Of a stretch of 64,000 bases of DNA, positions 7,634 to 15,998 are shown piece by piece. The notes under the pieces are model-generated. The model made no database searches and had not been told where the DNA came from. It saw only the letters and a program-made list of their open reading frames with translations. Each line of letters opens with the position of its first letter. The stretch's first letter is position 1. A program made the translations under genes and the position numbers. This DNA is from Shimia sp040370365 (lineage in GTDB: Bacteria; Pseudomonadota; Alphaproteobacteria; Rhodobacterales; Rhodobacteraceae): assembly GCF_040370365.1 (NCBI RefSeq), contig NZ_BAABWQ010000003.1, positions 682,001 to 746,000 of the forward strand, read 5' to 3'.

Positions 7634-9211
7634 ATGGCGAGAATTGCTTATATTCTTCTGTGTCACAAGGATCCCGAAGCGATCGTCAAACAAGCTGAAC
7701 GTCTTACAGCGACCGGCGACTATATCTCCATCCATTTTGATGCCCGCGCCAACCCCGAGCATTTTCGAATGCTTCAAGCCGCCTTGGGTGCCAATGAAAA
7801 TGTGGCCTTTGCTGAAAAACGGATTAAATGCGGTTGGGGAGAATGGTCACTGGTCGAGGCCACGCTCTATGCCGTTGAAACCGCTGTAAAACGCTTTCCT
7901 AGAGCGTCTCATTTTTACATGGTTTCGGGCGACTGTATGGTGATCAAATCGTCGGAATACATCCATAAGTTTTTGGACGACAACGACGTAGACTTCATTG
8001 AAAGTTTCGACTTTTTTGAGAGCGAATGGATTAAGACCGGCATGAAAGCCGAACGGTTAATTTATCGACATTGGTTCAACGAGAGAACGCAAAAAAGACG
8101 TTTCTATGCGGCGTTCAACCTACAAAAAAAATTGGGATTGACCCGCGAAATCCCAGCTGACCTTCAAGTGATGATCGGGAGCCAGTGGTGGTGCCTGCGG
8201 CGTCAAACCGTCGAAGCAGTTTTGCATATGACGAAACAGCGTCGTGACGTAATGCGATTTTTCCGCACCACGTGGATACCAGATGAAACCTTTTTTCAAA
8301 CGCTCGTCCGCCACCTCGTTCCAACTAATGAAATCCGCACCCGAACTCTAACGTTTTTGATGTTTACCGACTACGGAATGCCGCTCACATTTTACAATGA
8401 CCACTACGATCTGCTGCTGAGCCAAGATTATCTTTTTGCACGCAAAATCAGCCCTGACGCGCTCGAACTTAAGGACCGCCTCGGGCAGCTTTACGCAGAG
8501 AAAGGCGTGGATTTCCAGATTTCTGCTGAGGGACCTAGCCTGTTCAAATTTCTGACGGGGCGAGGGCGACAAGGCAAACGATTTGCCAGCCGTTTTTGGG
8601 AAACAGAAAGTACGCTGGGGCGCGACCGGGAACTAATGCTGCTTGTGTGTAAAAAATGGCACGTCGCCAAACGGTTACTCGATAAAATTGGCAATGTGAC
8701 AGATATTCCAACGATCGCCTATTTGTTCAATGAGGAAGGTACGCCACTACCAGACCTTGGTGGGATCCAGTCAACTTTGGGAAAGCGCACCAGACACAGG
8801 CGCGCGCTAATGCGCATGCTTTTTGACTATTACGACACCAACAGGCTTGTTGTTTGCCTAGATCCAAGTGCGCTTGATCTGATGCAGGACTTCTTTGATG
8901 ATCGCTCTGTTACCCGCATGTTGGAAATTCAATGCGATTTTTCGGAACAATATTTGAATGGCCATGCTATTCGCATCGGATTGGCCGGGGATCAGACGCC
9001 GGCTGACACATTGGCGAGAATTCTGCCCACCATACGGCGCGACATTTTCAACGAAAGCGATCGTATTCGTGACGCAGGGTTTGAGAACATGATCCGAATG
9101 GTGGAAAACACCTCCGAAGATGAACACACTGAGGCCATCATGTCGTTTCTGCACGTCCCAGAGGATCAGGCACGAGAAATCGCGCGAACCAGCTATTTGT
9201 TCAGTGATTGA
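7634..9211 (+). CDS. Branch-family (GT14-like) glycosyltransferase with C-terminal DUF5928-type extension
   Basis: Protein of 525 residues. Residues 1 to about 270 resemble the core-2/I-branching beta-1,6-N-acetylglucosaminyltransferase fold: start MARIAYILLCHKDPEAIV, motif CGWGEWSLVEATL, MVSGDCMVIKS, then GSQWWCLRR and PDETFFQTLV. The remaining 250 residues form a second domain with no recognisable catalytic motif, which I believe corresponds to DUF5928, found in Rhodobacterales. No signal peptide or membrane helix. Divergent from the sulfotransferase; the pair probably builds and sulfates an envelope or exopolysaccharide structure. Donor and acceptor are unknown. The DUF number is from memory and should be verified. 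Confidence 0.8.
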   Translation: MARIAYILLCHKDPEAIVKQAERLTATGDYISIHFDARANPEHFRMLQAALGANENVAFAEKRIKCGWGEWSLVEATLYAVETAVKRFPRASHFYMVSGDCMVIKSSEYIHKFLDDNDVDFIESFDFFESEWIKTGMKAERLIYRHWFNERTQKRRFYAAFNLQKKLGLTREIPADLQVMIGSQWWCLRRQTVEAVLHMTKQRRDVMRFFRTTWIPDETFFQTLVRHLVPTNEIRTRTLTFLMFTDYGMPLTFYNDHYDLLLSQDYLFARKISPDALELKDRLGQLYAEKGVDFQISAEGPSLFKFLTGRGRQGKRFASRFWETESTLGRDRELMLLVCKKWHVAKRLLDKIGNVTDIPTIAYLFNEEGTPLPDLGGIQSTLGKRTRHRRALMRMLFDYYDTNRLVVCLDPSALDLMQDFFDDRSVTRMLEIQCDFSEQYLNGHAIRIGLAGDQTPADTLARILPTIRRDIFNESDRIRDAGFENMIRMVENTSEDEHTEAIMSFLHVPEDQAREIARTSYLFSD

Positions 9212-9268
9212 CGCTTCTGTGGTTTGGTTTGCACTTTCCGATGCGAGAAAGTTTGGATGTCGCGCTCG

Positions 9269-10207
9269 CTATGCGTGTTTCGATTTTGTGAGCGCTAGAA
9301 AAACGTCTTCCAAATCCGCTTGCTCTGTTTTGACATCTTGGATGATGATCCCAGCAGCACGTACTGCGTTAAGCACATCTTCGGCGGAAGTGTCGCCGGT
9401 CTGATATGAGATAGCCAAGGCACCGCCCGCTATTCTCTCAACCGTTAGCCCGTCTGCTTCAGGCAATCTCTCGACGTCTCGCGCAGGTTGGATCACCATA
9501 CACTTGCGGTCAATTTGCCCCAATAGGTTTCTGGTGCTGTCTCTTGCAACCAACGCGCCCTGATTGATGATCGCGATCTCATCACACATCTCCTCGGCTT
9601 CTTCGAGGTAATGCGTAGTCAAGATGATCGTTGTCCCTTGTTCTTGATTTAGACGGCGGACGTTCCGCCACAACATCTGGCGCAATTCGATGTCCACACC
9701 GGCGGTCGGCTCGTCCAAAACCAGCACTTGCGGTGAATGAACCAGAGCCTTGCCCAAAAGCAAGCGCCGCCGCATACCGCCCGACAATGTCCGCGCATAT
9801 GCGTCGGCTTTGTCGGTCAGGCCGATCATTTCTAAGATCGCGTCGCTTTGGCGTTGAGATTTTGGCACACCGTACAGGCCTGCCTGAACTTCCAAAGCCC
9901 CCCGAGGTGTGAAGAAAGGATCCAGGTTGAGCTCTTGCGGCATGACACCGATCGCAGCCCGAGATTGACGCGGGTTTTCGTCTTGATCGAATCCCCAAAT
10001 GCGCACTTGTCCAGCTGTTTTAGTCACCAAACCCGCCATGATGTTTATCATGGTAGACTTTCCTGCGCCGTTTGGCCCCAACAAGCCAAAAATCTTACCT
10101 GCAGGAATGTTCAGATTAATGCCCTTGAGGGCGCATTTCTTTGGTTCTCCACGCCCACCTGAGTATGTCTTTTCCAAACCAAGAATTTCGATTGCGTTCT
10201 GCGCCAT
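9269..10207 (-). CDS. ABC-2 type transporter, ATP-binding subunit
   Basis: ATPase of 312 residues. It has Walker A LLGPNGAGKSTMI (about residue 41), signature LSGGMRRRLLLGKALVHSP (about 145), Walker B VLVLDEPTAGVD and the switch histidine in ILTTHYLEEAEEMCDEI. It groups with the DrrA/YadG-type exporters of drugs or polysaccharides. The last 80 residues form a regulatory region typical of this group (ending EDVFLALTKSKHA). No permease gene is adjacent on either side, so its membrane partner must be encoded elsewhere. The ATG at 10207 follows a weak GGGTAGCA context. Confidence 0.9.
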   Translation of the reverse strand: MAQNAIEILGLEKTYSGGRGEPKKCALKGINLNIPAGKIFGLLGPNGAGKSTMINIMAGLVTKTAGQVRIWGFDQDENPRQSRAAIGVMPQELNLDPFFTPRGALEVQAGLYGVPKSQRQSDAILEMIGLTDKADAYARTLSGGMRRRLLLGKALVHSPQVLVLDEPTAGVDIELRQMLWRNVRRLNQEQGTTIILTTHYLEEAEEMCDEIAIINQGALVARDSTRNLLGQIDRKCMVIQPARDVERLPEADGLTVERIAGGALAISYQTGDTSAEDVLNAVRAAGIIIQDVKTEQADLEDVFLALTKSKHA

Positions 10208-10339
10208 TGCTACCCTTGCTCCTCGCCGTGCAATCCCTATTATTCGCCTCTATCGAAACAAGGTACGCACTACAACCGCCACCGCCTATGAACCCGCCAG
10301 ATATCAGGCCACGCCTGCAATAGCCTAAGGACTTTCATG

Positions 10340-10522
10340 ATGACCCTAGCAGCTCCAGAAACAAAAGTTGTCGACAGCTACCGCGTGTCTTGTGATGGCG
10401 GTGAAGGAGCTTTAGGTCATCCGCGAGTTTGGCTGCAAATTCCAGGTGAGCATGGCTGGGTGGAATGTCCTTATTGTGACTGCAAATTTGTGCACAAGGA
10501 TTTTGAAAGCAATCACGCTTAA
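10340..10522 (+). CDS. Zinc-finger domain protein, complex I NDUFS6-like
   Basis: Small protein of 60 residues with the zf-CHCC fold: GHPRVWLQIPGEHGWVECPYCDCKF, zinc ligands from GHP, CPYC and the downstream C/H residues. Eukaryotic NDUFS6 and its alphaproteobacterial homologues are accessory subunits of respiratory complex I, so membrane association with NADH:quinone oxidoreductase is likely. Two consecutive ATG codons (10337, 10340) are possible starts; AAGGA lies at 10327-10331. It is divergent from the ABC ATPase with a 130-bp gap. Confidence 0.85.
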   Translation: MTLAAPETKVVDSYRVSCDGGEGALGHPRVWLQIPGEHGWVECPYCDCKFVHKDFESNHA

Positions 10523-10577
10523 CCAATCCGGAGTTGCGCGCCGCCATCATTGCGCACAACCAACACACCTTGCGTTT

Positions 10578-11237
10578 CTAGAGGTGCGTTTGGGCGTGAT
10601 GCCGTTCTGGCGTCTCCAGATGTGAAATTGAGTTGAATTGTGTTAGCAGCGGTTGACCAAGTACCTTCTGCCAGCGATGGACGGACGTGTTCTGAATAGC
10701 CAAACACATTTTGGCCCACCCATCGACGTCGAGATCGAGAGTATGGCGCAAAACAGCTCCGATCAAACCACCTGATGTCACCACCAAAGCATGGCCATCC
10801 CCGGCTGAAATGTCCTTGATAGCAGCCTTCACTCGCGTGTCAAACGCTTCGAAAGACTCGGGAGCACCGTGAATTTTTCCGCGCTCCCACGCACGCAACA
10901 CCTGGGGCAAGTGGCTCACAAAACCTTCTCGATCACTTGGCACTTGCAAGCCATATTGCTCATCCATCAAACGCGCCAAATCAAAGTAAGAAAATTCATT
11001 CAGTCTTGGGTCTATGACGACCTCAGCAAAACTATCAGCCCGCATACTTTGAGCGGTTTCCCTATGACGACGCAAACTGCCTGAGTAGACACGCTGGAAG
11101 GTTTGGCCACTTTCGCGCATGTGTTCTCCGAGCCAAACAGCCTGCTGATGGCCAAGTGGCGATAATTTATCGTAACTGGTCTCATCTCTGGCTTGCGTAT
11201 TGGCCTGCCCGTGGCGTACGAGTGAAATATGAGGCAT
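10578..11237 (-). CDS. Histidine phosphatase family protein
   Basis: Phosphoglycerate-mutase-like phosphatase of 219 residues. The catalytic RHG motif is in MPHISLVRHGQANTQ (His at about residue 9), with a second catalytic region GSLRRHRETAQSM and the late histidine-containing segment HALVVTSGGLIGAV. Substrate not predictable; family members act on small phosphorylated metabolites. The ribosome-binding signal before 11237 is weak. Convergent with the zinc-finger gene and divergent from the amidohydrolase gene. Confidence 0.85.
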   Translation of the reverse strand: MPHISLVRHGQANTQARDETSYDKLSPLGHQQAVWLGEHMRESGQTFQRVYSGSLRRHRETAQSMRADSFAEVVIDPRLNEFSYFDLARLMDEQYGLQVPSDREGFVSHLPQVLRAWERGKIHGAPESFEAFDTRVKAAIKDISAGDGHALVVTSGGLIGAVLRHTLDLDVDGWAKMCLAIQNTSVHRWQKVLGQPLLTQFNSISHLETPERHHAQTHL

Positions 11238-11328
11238 GAAAAGGTCTTCTGCTTGGTGTTTTGTTCATGCGTAAACAACCAGCGGAGCAAGGAAAAGCCA
11301 AAATACAAAACACCCACCAAATGCATGA

Positions 11329-11359
11329 CGTATCAACCAGAATGCGACGCCTTGATACG
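11329..11359. promoter_or_regulatory. Perfect 8-bp inverted repeat between divergent phosphatase and amidohydrolase genes
   Basis: CGTATCAA (11329-11336) and TTGATACG (11352-11359) are separated by 15 bases in the 202-bp divergent region. A looser inverted repeat (GGTGTTTTG near 11257 / CAAAACACC near 11307) lies left of it. Either may be an operator; no regulator gene is adjacent. Confidence 0.3.
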
Positions 11360-11439
11360 CCAAACACAATACTACCCTTAGTCGTCTCGATAACATAATT
11401 CTGAGAACTACCTCCCGTCATTACCGAAAGGCTGTTTTT

Positions 11440-12636
11440 GTGCTGAACCCTGAACGGTTTTTGAAAGACTTACATACCCTAAGATCTTTTGGTGCATCAG
11501 GGGTCGGCAAGGGAGTAAAACGGCGCGCTTACAGCGACGCAGACATAGCCTCTCGTGAGTGGTTGGCGTCCCAATTTGAAGCAGCTGGATTAAAATCACA
11601 TTTTGATCCCGTTGGTTCTGTGTGGGGCCTCTCAGGAGAGCATTCCCTACTTTTGGGATCTCACTCTGATACACAGCCAGAGGGCGGGTGGCTGGATGGC
11701 GCTCTGGGTGTTGTTGCTGCTCTAGAAATTGCCCGTGCCAACCAAGAAACCGGCGGACCGCCAGTTTCAGTGGTGTCATTTCAAGACGAAGAAGGCCGTT
11801 TCGGTGGCACGACGGGCAGCGCGATTTGGGCTCAACTTCTACCACTGGAAGAGGCCGACAAAATTACTGACACGGATGGGGTATCGCTCGCAAAAGCCCG
11901 TGGCTCCATGACACATTTGGATAATGGGTGGATCGATCCTGCACAGTTCACTGGTTATCTGGAGATGCATATTGAGCAAGGACCTTGGCTGGATAAAGCC
12001 AAACAGACGATCGGCATTGTCACCGAGATTGTGGGGATCCGGGAACTAAAAATCGTCTTTCATGGCGCGCAAAATCATGCTGGAACAACTCCAATGTCAA
12101 TGCGTTCCGACGCATTTCAGATGCTTTCGACCTTTAACCAAACACTCAACCTAGCCCTAAAAGACGTTGCGGATGACAAGTCGGTTTGGACCATTGGCCA
12201 TGTGCGGCTTCATCCTGGGGCCAGCTCTGTCGTTCCCGGAACAGCGGAGTTTATGATACAGTGGCGTGATGGATCTGCGAAGCGGTTGGATGAAATGGAA
12301 GCACAAGTTCGCAAAACAAGTATTGCTTGCGCCGAAGATTTTCATGGGACCGTAGAGCTGATTGAACAGTGGTCAATACCACCTACAAAAATGTCGTCGC
12401 GTTTCCAAAATGCTATGGAATACGCCGCGAAACAATTGTCCCCAGGGGCCTACAGCATGATGCCATCAGGGGCGCTGCACGATGCCTCCAATGTTGCGAG
12501 ACTAATGCCTGCAGGCATGCTCTTCGTTCCGTCAATCAATGGGATCAGCCACGCATTTGAAGAAGACACGTCAGAAGCTGATTTGGTAAAGGGTTTGCAA
12601 GTGCTTGCGGCAACGATTGCCACACTTGCAAACTAG
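11440..12636 (+). CDS. Zn-dependent M20-type amidohydrolase (hydantoinase/carbamoylase family)
   Basis: Cytoplasmic amidohydrolase of 398 residues of the N-carbamoyl-L-amino acid hydrolase / allantoate amidohydrolase / beta-ureidopropionase group. Metal ligands and catalytic residues are visible: GSHSDTQPEGG (about residue 70), GWLDGALGVV, the FQDEEGRFGG acidic pair, EMHIEQGP, and the C-terminal NGISHAFEED histidine. The dimerisation-domain motif HGAQNHAGTTPM is typical. Substrate specificity (N-carbamoyl amino acid, allantoate, ureidopropionate) cannot be decided. The start is GTG at 11440, since the next methionine lies deep in the protein. Its stop overlaps that of the convergent WGR gene in a shared CTAG. 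Confidence 0.88.
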   Translation: MLNPERFLKDLHTLRSFGASGVGKGVKRRAYSDADIASREWLASQFEAAGLKSHFDPVGSVWGLSGEHSLLLGSHSDTQPEGGWLDGALGVVAALEIARANQETGGPPVSVVSFQDEEGRFGGTTGSAIWAQLLPLEEADKITDTDGVSLAKARGSMTHLDNGWIDPAQFTGYLEMHIEQGPWLDKAKQTIGIVTEIVGIRELKIVFHGAQNHAGTTPMSMRSDAFQMLSTFNQTLNLALKDVADDKSVWTIGHVRLHPGASSVVPGTAEFMIQWRDGSAKRLDEMEAQVRKTSIACAEDFHGTVELIEQWSIPPTKMSSRFQNAMEYAAKQLSPGAYSMMPSGALHDASNVARLMPAGMLFVPSINGISHAFEEDTSEADLVKGLQVLAATIATLAN

Positions 12637-12860
12637 CCGCGTGCGTACCCGCGGCTCAAAGCGCGCGATCTAAAACTATCCGCAGCGACGGATGCATCCC
12701 TTAGATTTCCGAATATACTCACCATACACCGACCTTTTCCGCCAGAAACGCCCCACTCCCGTAACACCGAAACTTCTTCGAAAAGATTCATAGCAATCTC
12801 AACGCGGTAATACCGTGGTCGTGTCAGCTGTGAGGGTTTGTAGAGTATGCACATCGCCAT
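12633..12860 (-). CDS. Small WGR-domain protein
   Basis: A 75-residue protein consisting of a single WGR domain: RPRYYRVEIAMNLFEEVSVL, then REWGVSGGKGR (the WGR-type core, here WGV), and the C-terminal DASVAADSFRSRALSRGY helix. WGR domains occur in poly(ADP-ribose) polymerases and in stand-alone bacterial proteins, where nucleic-acid binding is suspected. Core divergence (WGV for WGR) is notable. The stop overlaps the convergent amidohydrolase stop through CTAG (12633-12636). Two nearby starts (12860, 12854) have no strong Shine-Dalgarno. A 17-bp palindrome lies about 90 bases upstream. Confidence 0.78.
   Translation of the reverse strand: MAMCILYKPSQLTRPRYYRVEIAMNLFEEVSVLREWGVSGGKGRCMVSIFGNLRDASVAADSFRSRALSRGYARG
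12636..12655. terminator. GCCGCG/CGCGGC hairpin at the amidohydrolase / WGR junction
   Basis: GCCGCG (12636-12641) and CGCGGC (12650-12655) can pair around an 8-base loop. The hairpin follows the plus-strand stop at once and lies inside the last codons of the minus-strand WGR gene. No T-run, so a weak bidirectional structure at best. Confidence 0.3.
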
Positions 12861-13705
12861 GAAACGAGTCTATTGCACCTAAAGATGACGCGCAATACGC
12901 TCCATTGTTTGAAAAGTTACCCCAACAACAAACTATCAGAACCGCCTGAACTACGCCGTAGTTCGTGAAAATCCGCAAACTTGAGGTCACTCATCAAGCC
13001 CCTCGCATTTTCAATGTCTCAAAACCTGAATATCTCTGCGACTGGGCAAATCGGGTACGCGTAAAGCACACTCGCCTCGCCACTCCCTTGTGCCACCAGC
13101 CCACTCTAGCGCGCGAATGCGTCACCGGCCTTACCACGGCATCCAACTTCAACGTCTGGATTGGTCACGGTCAGTTTTAGATACGCACAGATCATTTTTT
13201 GTCGCCGTTGGGTTGATGGCATCAAAGTAACGATCCATGAGGCAGGCGAACGCGTGTAATGACATGTACGGGATGGTAATTTTCACGCATGGGCACACAT
13301 TAGACGATCTTACGGTAGTAATGTTCTTGGTTCGCTATTGTTCGTTGGCTAATGCAAGAAAAGCTCTGTCGCCTCGCTACACGACTATCGTTAGACCCGT
13401 TACCCGCGCGGGATCTACTCAAAATCTAGAACTCTTTGAACGGTTACAAGCCCACACAAGAACCGCTACGGGTTGCAAAAACAGCGGAACAAATGGAGCA
13501 GGGAAAGACTGAAATGCTTCGCTCGCTTCAAAGACAAGACACTCGGACGCGCTTTCAGCGCAACCCTATGCAGACATTTGGATGGGTGGTCGGGAACCCC
13601 AATTTTTGGCCGTCAGCAAGAATTAGAGCGTTTAGAGACCTGTTGATCACTGGGTTTCGCGCACGGGCTCTGACTTTTTGACCTAGCGGGCATGTCCCAA
13701 GCTTC
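12861..13705. other. 845 bp without a recognisable gene
   Basis: Between the WGR gene and the OmpA-like gene all six frames are broken into pieces. The longest (plus 12965-13180, 13237-13512 and 13436-13681) show no family motif and no convincing ribosome-binding site. The overlapping frames at 13237-13681 could be a decayed gene with a frameshift near 13440-13510, but I cannot name a parent family. One clear non-coding signal is a 17-bp palindrome at 12948-12964. Confidence 0.5.
12948..12964. promoter_or_regulatory. 17-bp perfect palindrome upstream of the WGR gene
   Basis: GAACTACG-C-CGTAGTTC has perfect 8-bp arms around a single central base, 88 bp upstream of the WGR start codon. Symmetry and position suit a binding site for a dimeric regulator. 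It does not match the direct-repeat SOS box (GTTC-N7-GTTC) of alphaproteobacteria. Confidence 0.4.
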
Positions 13706-14686
13706 TCATCCTTTATTAGATGCCAGTAGTATAGCTTCTACACGCCTGTTCGATTGTCTGCCCTCTTCAGTTTGATTGGAAGAAACCGGCGCAAGATATC
13801 CGACTCCATGGGCCTCAACCTGCGATCTTTTAACTCCGTATTCATCAACCAACAGTTCCAAAACAGAAACCGCTCGTCTCTGTGACAAATTGACATTGCT
13901 TGAGAGTACGCCCTCGGTATCAGTATGTCCGACAAGCGCAATGCGTTGATCCGGGTGATTGTTCAAAAAATCAGAAAGATCCTGTAACGAAACAAATGTC
14001 TTCTGAGTTAACGTCGATGAACCAGTTGCGAACACAAGATCAGACAACGCAATATGTCCCTGAGAACGCAGAATGGCAGAGGTTGAGACGTTTTCATTTA
14101 TTTTCGAGTTGGTTGCGGAAGAAGCCTCAGGCGTTTGATCAGCGCGAGCACCTGAAGGAAGAGCTTTTTCTTTATCAACCAATTCTTCGGAAACGCCTGT
14201 CGGAGCAACTGTATTTATCTGAACCATTCCTGCTTGAACAGTCCGGCTCACCAGTGCCCAAATTCCCTCGCTTCCCTCGGGGGTCTCTCTTTGAGCGGAC
14301 AAGAAGTGGTAGTCTGACAGGTCTACAAACATGTTTGGCGGTAAAAAAACATCTAATCCAAATCGGAAATCGAACCCACCACAAGCGACACTGTCGCATG
14401 AGAAAACAACATCAAATCCTTCGGCCTCCAACTGTGAAATCAAAGCTGCCGCCGTGTCGGTCGTATTGGTAAAACCGCTGGACACACGCCAGCTTCGGCG
14501 TTGAAGGTCTCCGCGCAGTGAAATACTTTGAATGCTGTCTTGAGAATATGGTCCTGTCGGAATGGAAAGAACATTTTTCGAGACCGACTCAACTGCAAGC
14601 AGCTGGGCGCCAGAACCCAATTGTGGTTCAAAAGCCCAACTGACAGAAGGAAACAAAGCAATCCCTATAGCGCAAGCAAACTTCAT
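13706..14686 (-). CDS. OmpA-family protein
   Basis: Envelope protein of 326 residues with an N-terminal signal peptide (MKFACAIGIALFPSVSWAFE, cleavage probably after WA). It has a poorly conserved periplasmic N-domain with a CDSVACGG cysteine pair (about residues 96-101), a Ser/Thr/Glu-rich linker (about 165-205), and a C-terminal OmpA peptidoglycan-binding domain (VFATGSSTLTQ..., VGHTDTEG, NLSQRRAVSV, SNRRVEAIL). It anchors to peptidoglycan through diaminopimelate. The start codon overlaps the stop of the AhpD-like gene (ATGA), making it the last gene of a four-gene overlapping operon that otherwise encodes cytoplasmic enzymes. Confidence 0.88.
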   Translation of the reverse strand: MKFACAIGIALFPSVSWAFEPQLGSGAQLLAVESVSKNVLSIPTGPYSQDSIQSISLRGDLQRRSWRVSSGFTNTTDTAAALISQLEAEGFDVVFSCDSVACGGFDFRFGLDVFLPPNMFVDLSDYHFLSAQRETPEGSEGIWALVSRTVQAGMVQINTVAPTGVSEELVDKEKALPSGARADQTPEASSATNSKINENVSTSAILRSQGHIALSDLVFATGSSTLTQKTFVSLQDLSDFLNNHPDQRIALVGHTDTEGVLSSNVNLSQRRAVSVLELLVDEYGVKRSQVEAHGVGYLAPVSSNQTEEGRQSNRRVEAILLASNKG

Positions 14687-15255
14687 CGTGATTGAGCGTG
14701 GTACTCTTGATTTGGCACCATATTGGTTGCGGATGCGACTCGGTTAGACATGTTGTAAAATCCGACTACATTGGCGATGTCCCAAATGTCGCGATCATCA
14801 AACCCCGCATCTCGTAGAGCGCTGCGATCAGCCTCTTCTATCGTGCTGGAAGCGGTGGTCATTTTTTCCGCAAACGCCAGCATCGTGTATTGACGCAGGC
14901 CGAGATTAGCGACACGCCAATTCATCACAAGTTTCTCTCCCAACATTGGGTCATTGGACAATTGGCGCACCGCCGCTCCATGCGCTACGAGGCAGTAGAA
15001 GCATTTATTGATCGAACTCACCACCACTGCGATCATTTCCCGTTCCAGTTTGGACAAACCACTGTCGGCCAGCATCAAATCGTTGTAGAGCGCTGTAAAG
15101 GCAGTCAGTTTGGCTTCATTCGTCGCATAAGCCTTTAAGACATTTGGGATCAGACCCAGTTTTTCCTGACAAATCTCAAAATATCGCTGTGTCTCTACCG
15201 GCAAGGGATCCAGAATAGGTATGTCTAGGGCCGTGGGTGTTTCCTTACCGCTCAT
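14683..15255 (-). CDS. AhpD/carboxymuconolactone-decarboxylase-like peroxidase-related protein
   Basis: Protein of 190 residues with the redox motif C-x2-C-x3-H in NKCFYCLVAHGAAVR (about residues 75-90) and the preceding EREMIAVVVSS helix typical of AhpD-like, peroxidase-related enzymes. Probably a thiol-dependent peroxide reductase or an accessory reductant protein. The ATG at 15255 overlaps the GNAT stop by four bases; a longer frame from 15402 would run deep into the GNAT gene and is rejected. The next gene (OmpA-like) also overlaps by four bases. Confidence 0.87.
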   Translation of the reverse strand: MSGKETPTALDIPILDPLPVETQRYFEICQEKLGLIPNVLKAYATNEAKLTAFTALYNDLMLADSGLSKLEREMIAVVVSSINKCFYCLVAHGAAVRQLSNDPMLGEKLVMNWRVANLGLRQYTMLAFAEKMTTASSTIEEADRSALRDAGFDDRDIWDIANVVGFYNMSNRVASATNMVPNQEYHAQSR

Positions 15256-15998
15256 TTCAAATCTCCCCGATGTACTGGCTTCAGCCTGTAGTGGTATTTT
15301 CCCACAACAGACATGTTGAGGGAAGTGTATAGCGCGTTTGCGCCCACATTGGCTGTGGTGCAGACGACAGACAAATGCGTTCCGCCATTTTGCAGAACCC
15401 ACTTCGCAGCACGCCGCATCAAGAATTTTGCGATGCCCTGTCGGCGCTGAGAGGATAGAATTTCAAGTGCGTGCACCATACCGACACCACTATGCATCGC
15501 TAAAAAACTTGCGCCAGCAGGCTTATCGTTCCACCGGGATACAAACCCTGTTTTCGGGCCCTTAGCACGCCGCATTACGTTCAAGCGCTCAGGCCCGACC
15601 CCACCTGCGGCCCAGATTTCTTCCATGATTTTAAGCGGCTCCCAAGCTGGGATCGCGGCGGTCCTAGGCAGACTTTGGTCGGCAAGGTCGATAGCTGGGA
15701 TCACATACATTGTTACGGGATCGACGAGTTCATAACCACGTTTCTTTAGCGTGTCATCCAACAGTGTCTCTTCATCGCGCAACTGAAACAGTGGGACCTG
15801 CGAAAAGCTACTCATCGCAGTTTCAGCCATGACCACATCTTGTAGGCCTGCGTCCTTCAAACTGGTCGCAGCCGAAACTCTTTTACCTCCACCTTTGCCG
15901 TTTCGGATCAGGAATGCGCCCTTCCGCTGAATGGCCGCCGCTGGCCAAGTCGCATCCAAAACATCAAAAAGCGTATCGGCGCTTGGTAACTCTAACAC
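15252..15998 (-). CDS. GNAT-family N-acetyltransferase
   Basis: Protein of 248 residues. The C-terminal half carries the acetyl-CoA site (LEILSSQRRQGIAKFLMRRAAKW, the Q/R-x-x-G-I/A loop at about residue 185) and the usual closing segment NVGANALYTSLNMSVVGKYHYR. The N-terminal half is a second, weaker GNAT-like domain. Substrate unknown. It starts with GTG at 15998, overlapping the end of the MoaB/CinA-like gene by seven bases, and ends in an ATGA overlap with the AhpD-like gene, so all four genes are co-translated. Confidence 0.82.
   Translation of the reverse strand: MLELPSADTLFDVLDATWPAAAIQRKGAFLIRNGKGGGKRVSAATSLKDAGLQDVVMAETAMSSFSQVPLFQLRDEETLLDDTLKKRGYELVDPVTMYVIPAIDLADQSLPRTAAIPAWEPLKIMEEIWAAGGVGPERLNVMRRAKGPKTGFVSRWNDKPAGASFLAMHSGVGMVHALEILSSQRRQGIAKFLMRRAAKWVLQNGGTHLSVVCTTANVGANALYTSLNMSVVGKYHYRLKPVHRGDLK

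Noticed and set aside
12948..12964. LexA/SOS box upstream of the WGR gene
   Set aside because: The site is an inverted GAAC-N9-GTTC, not the direct GTTC-N7-GTTC repeat of alphaproteobacteria nor the N4 form of Gram-positives.
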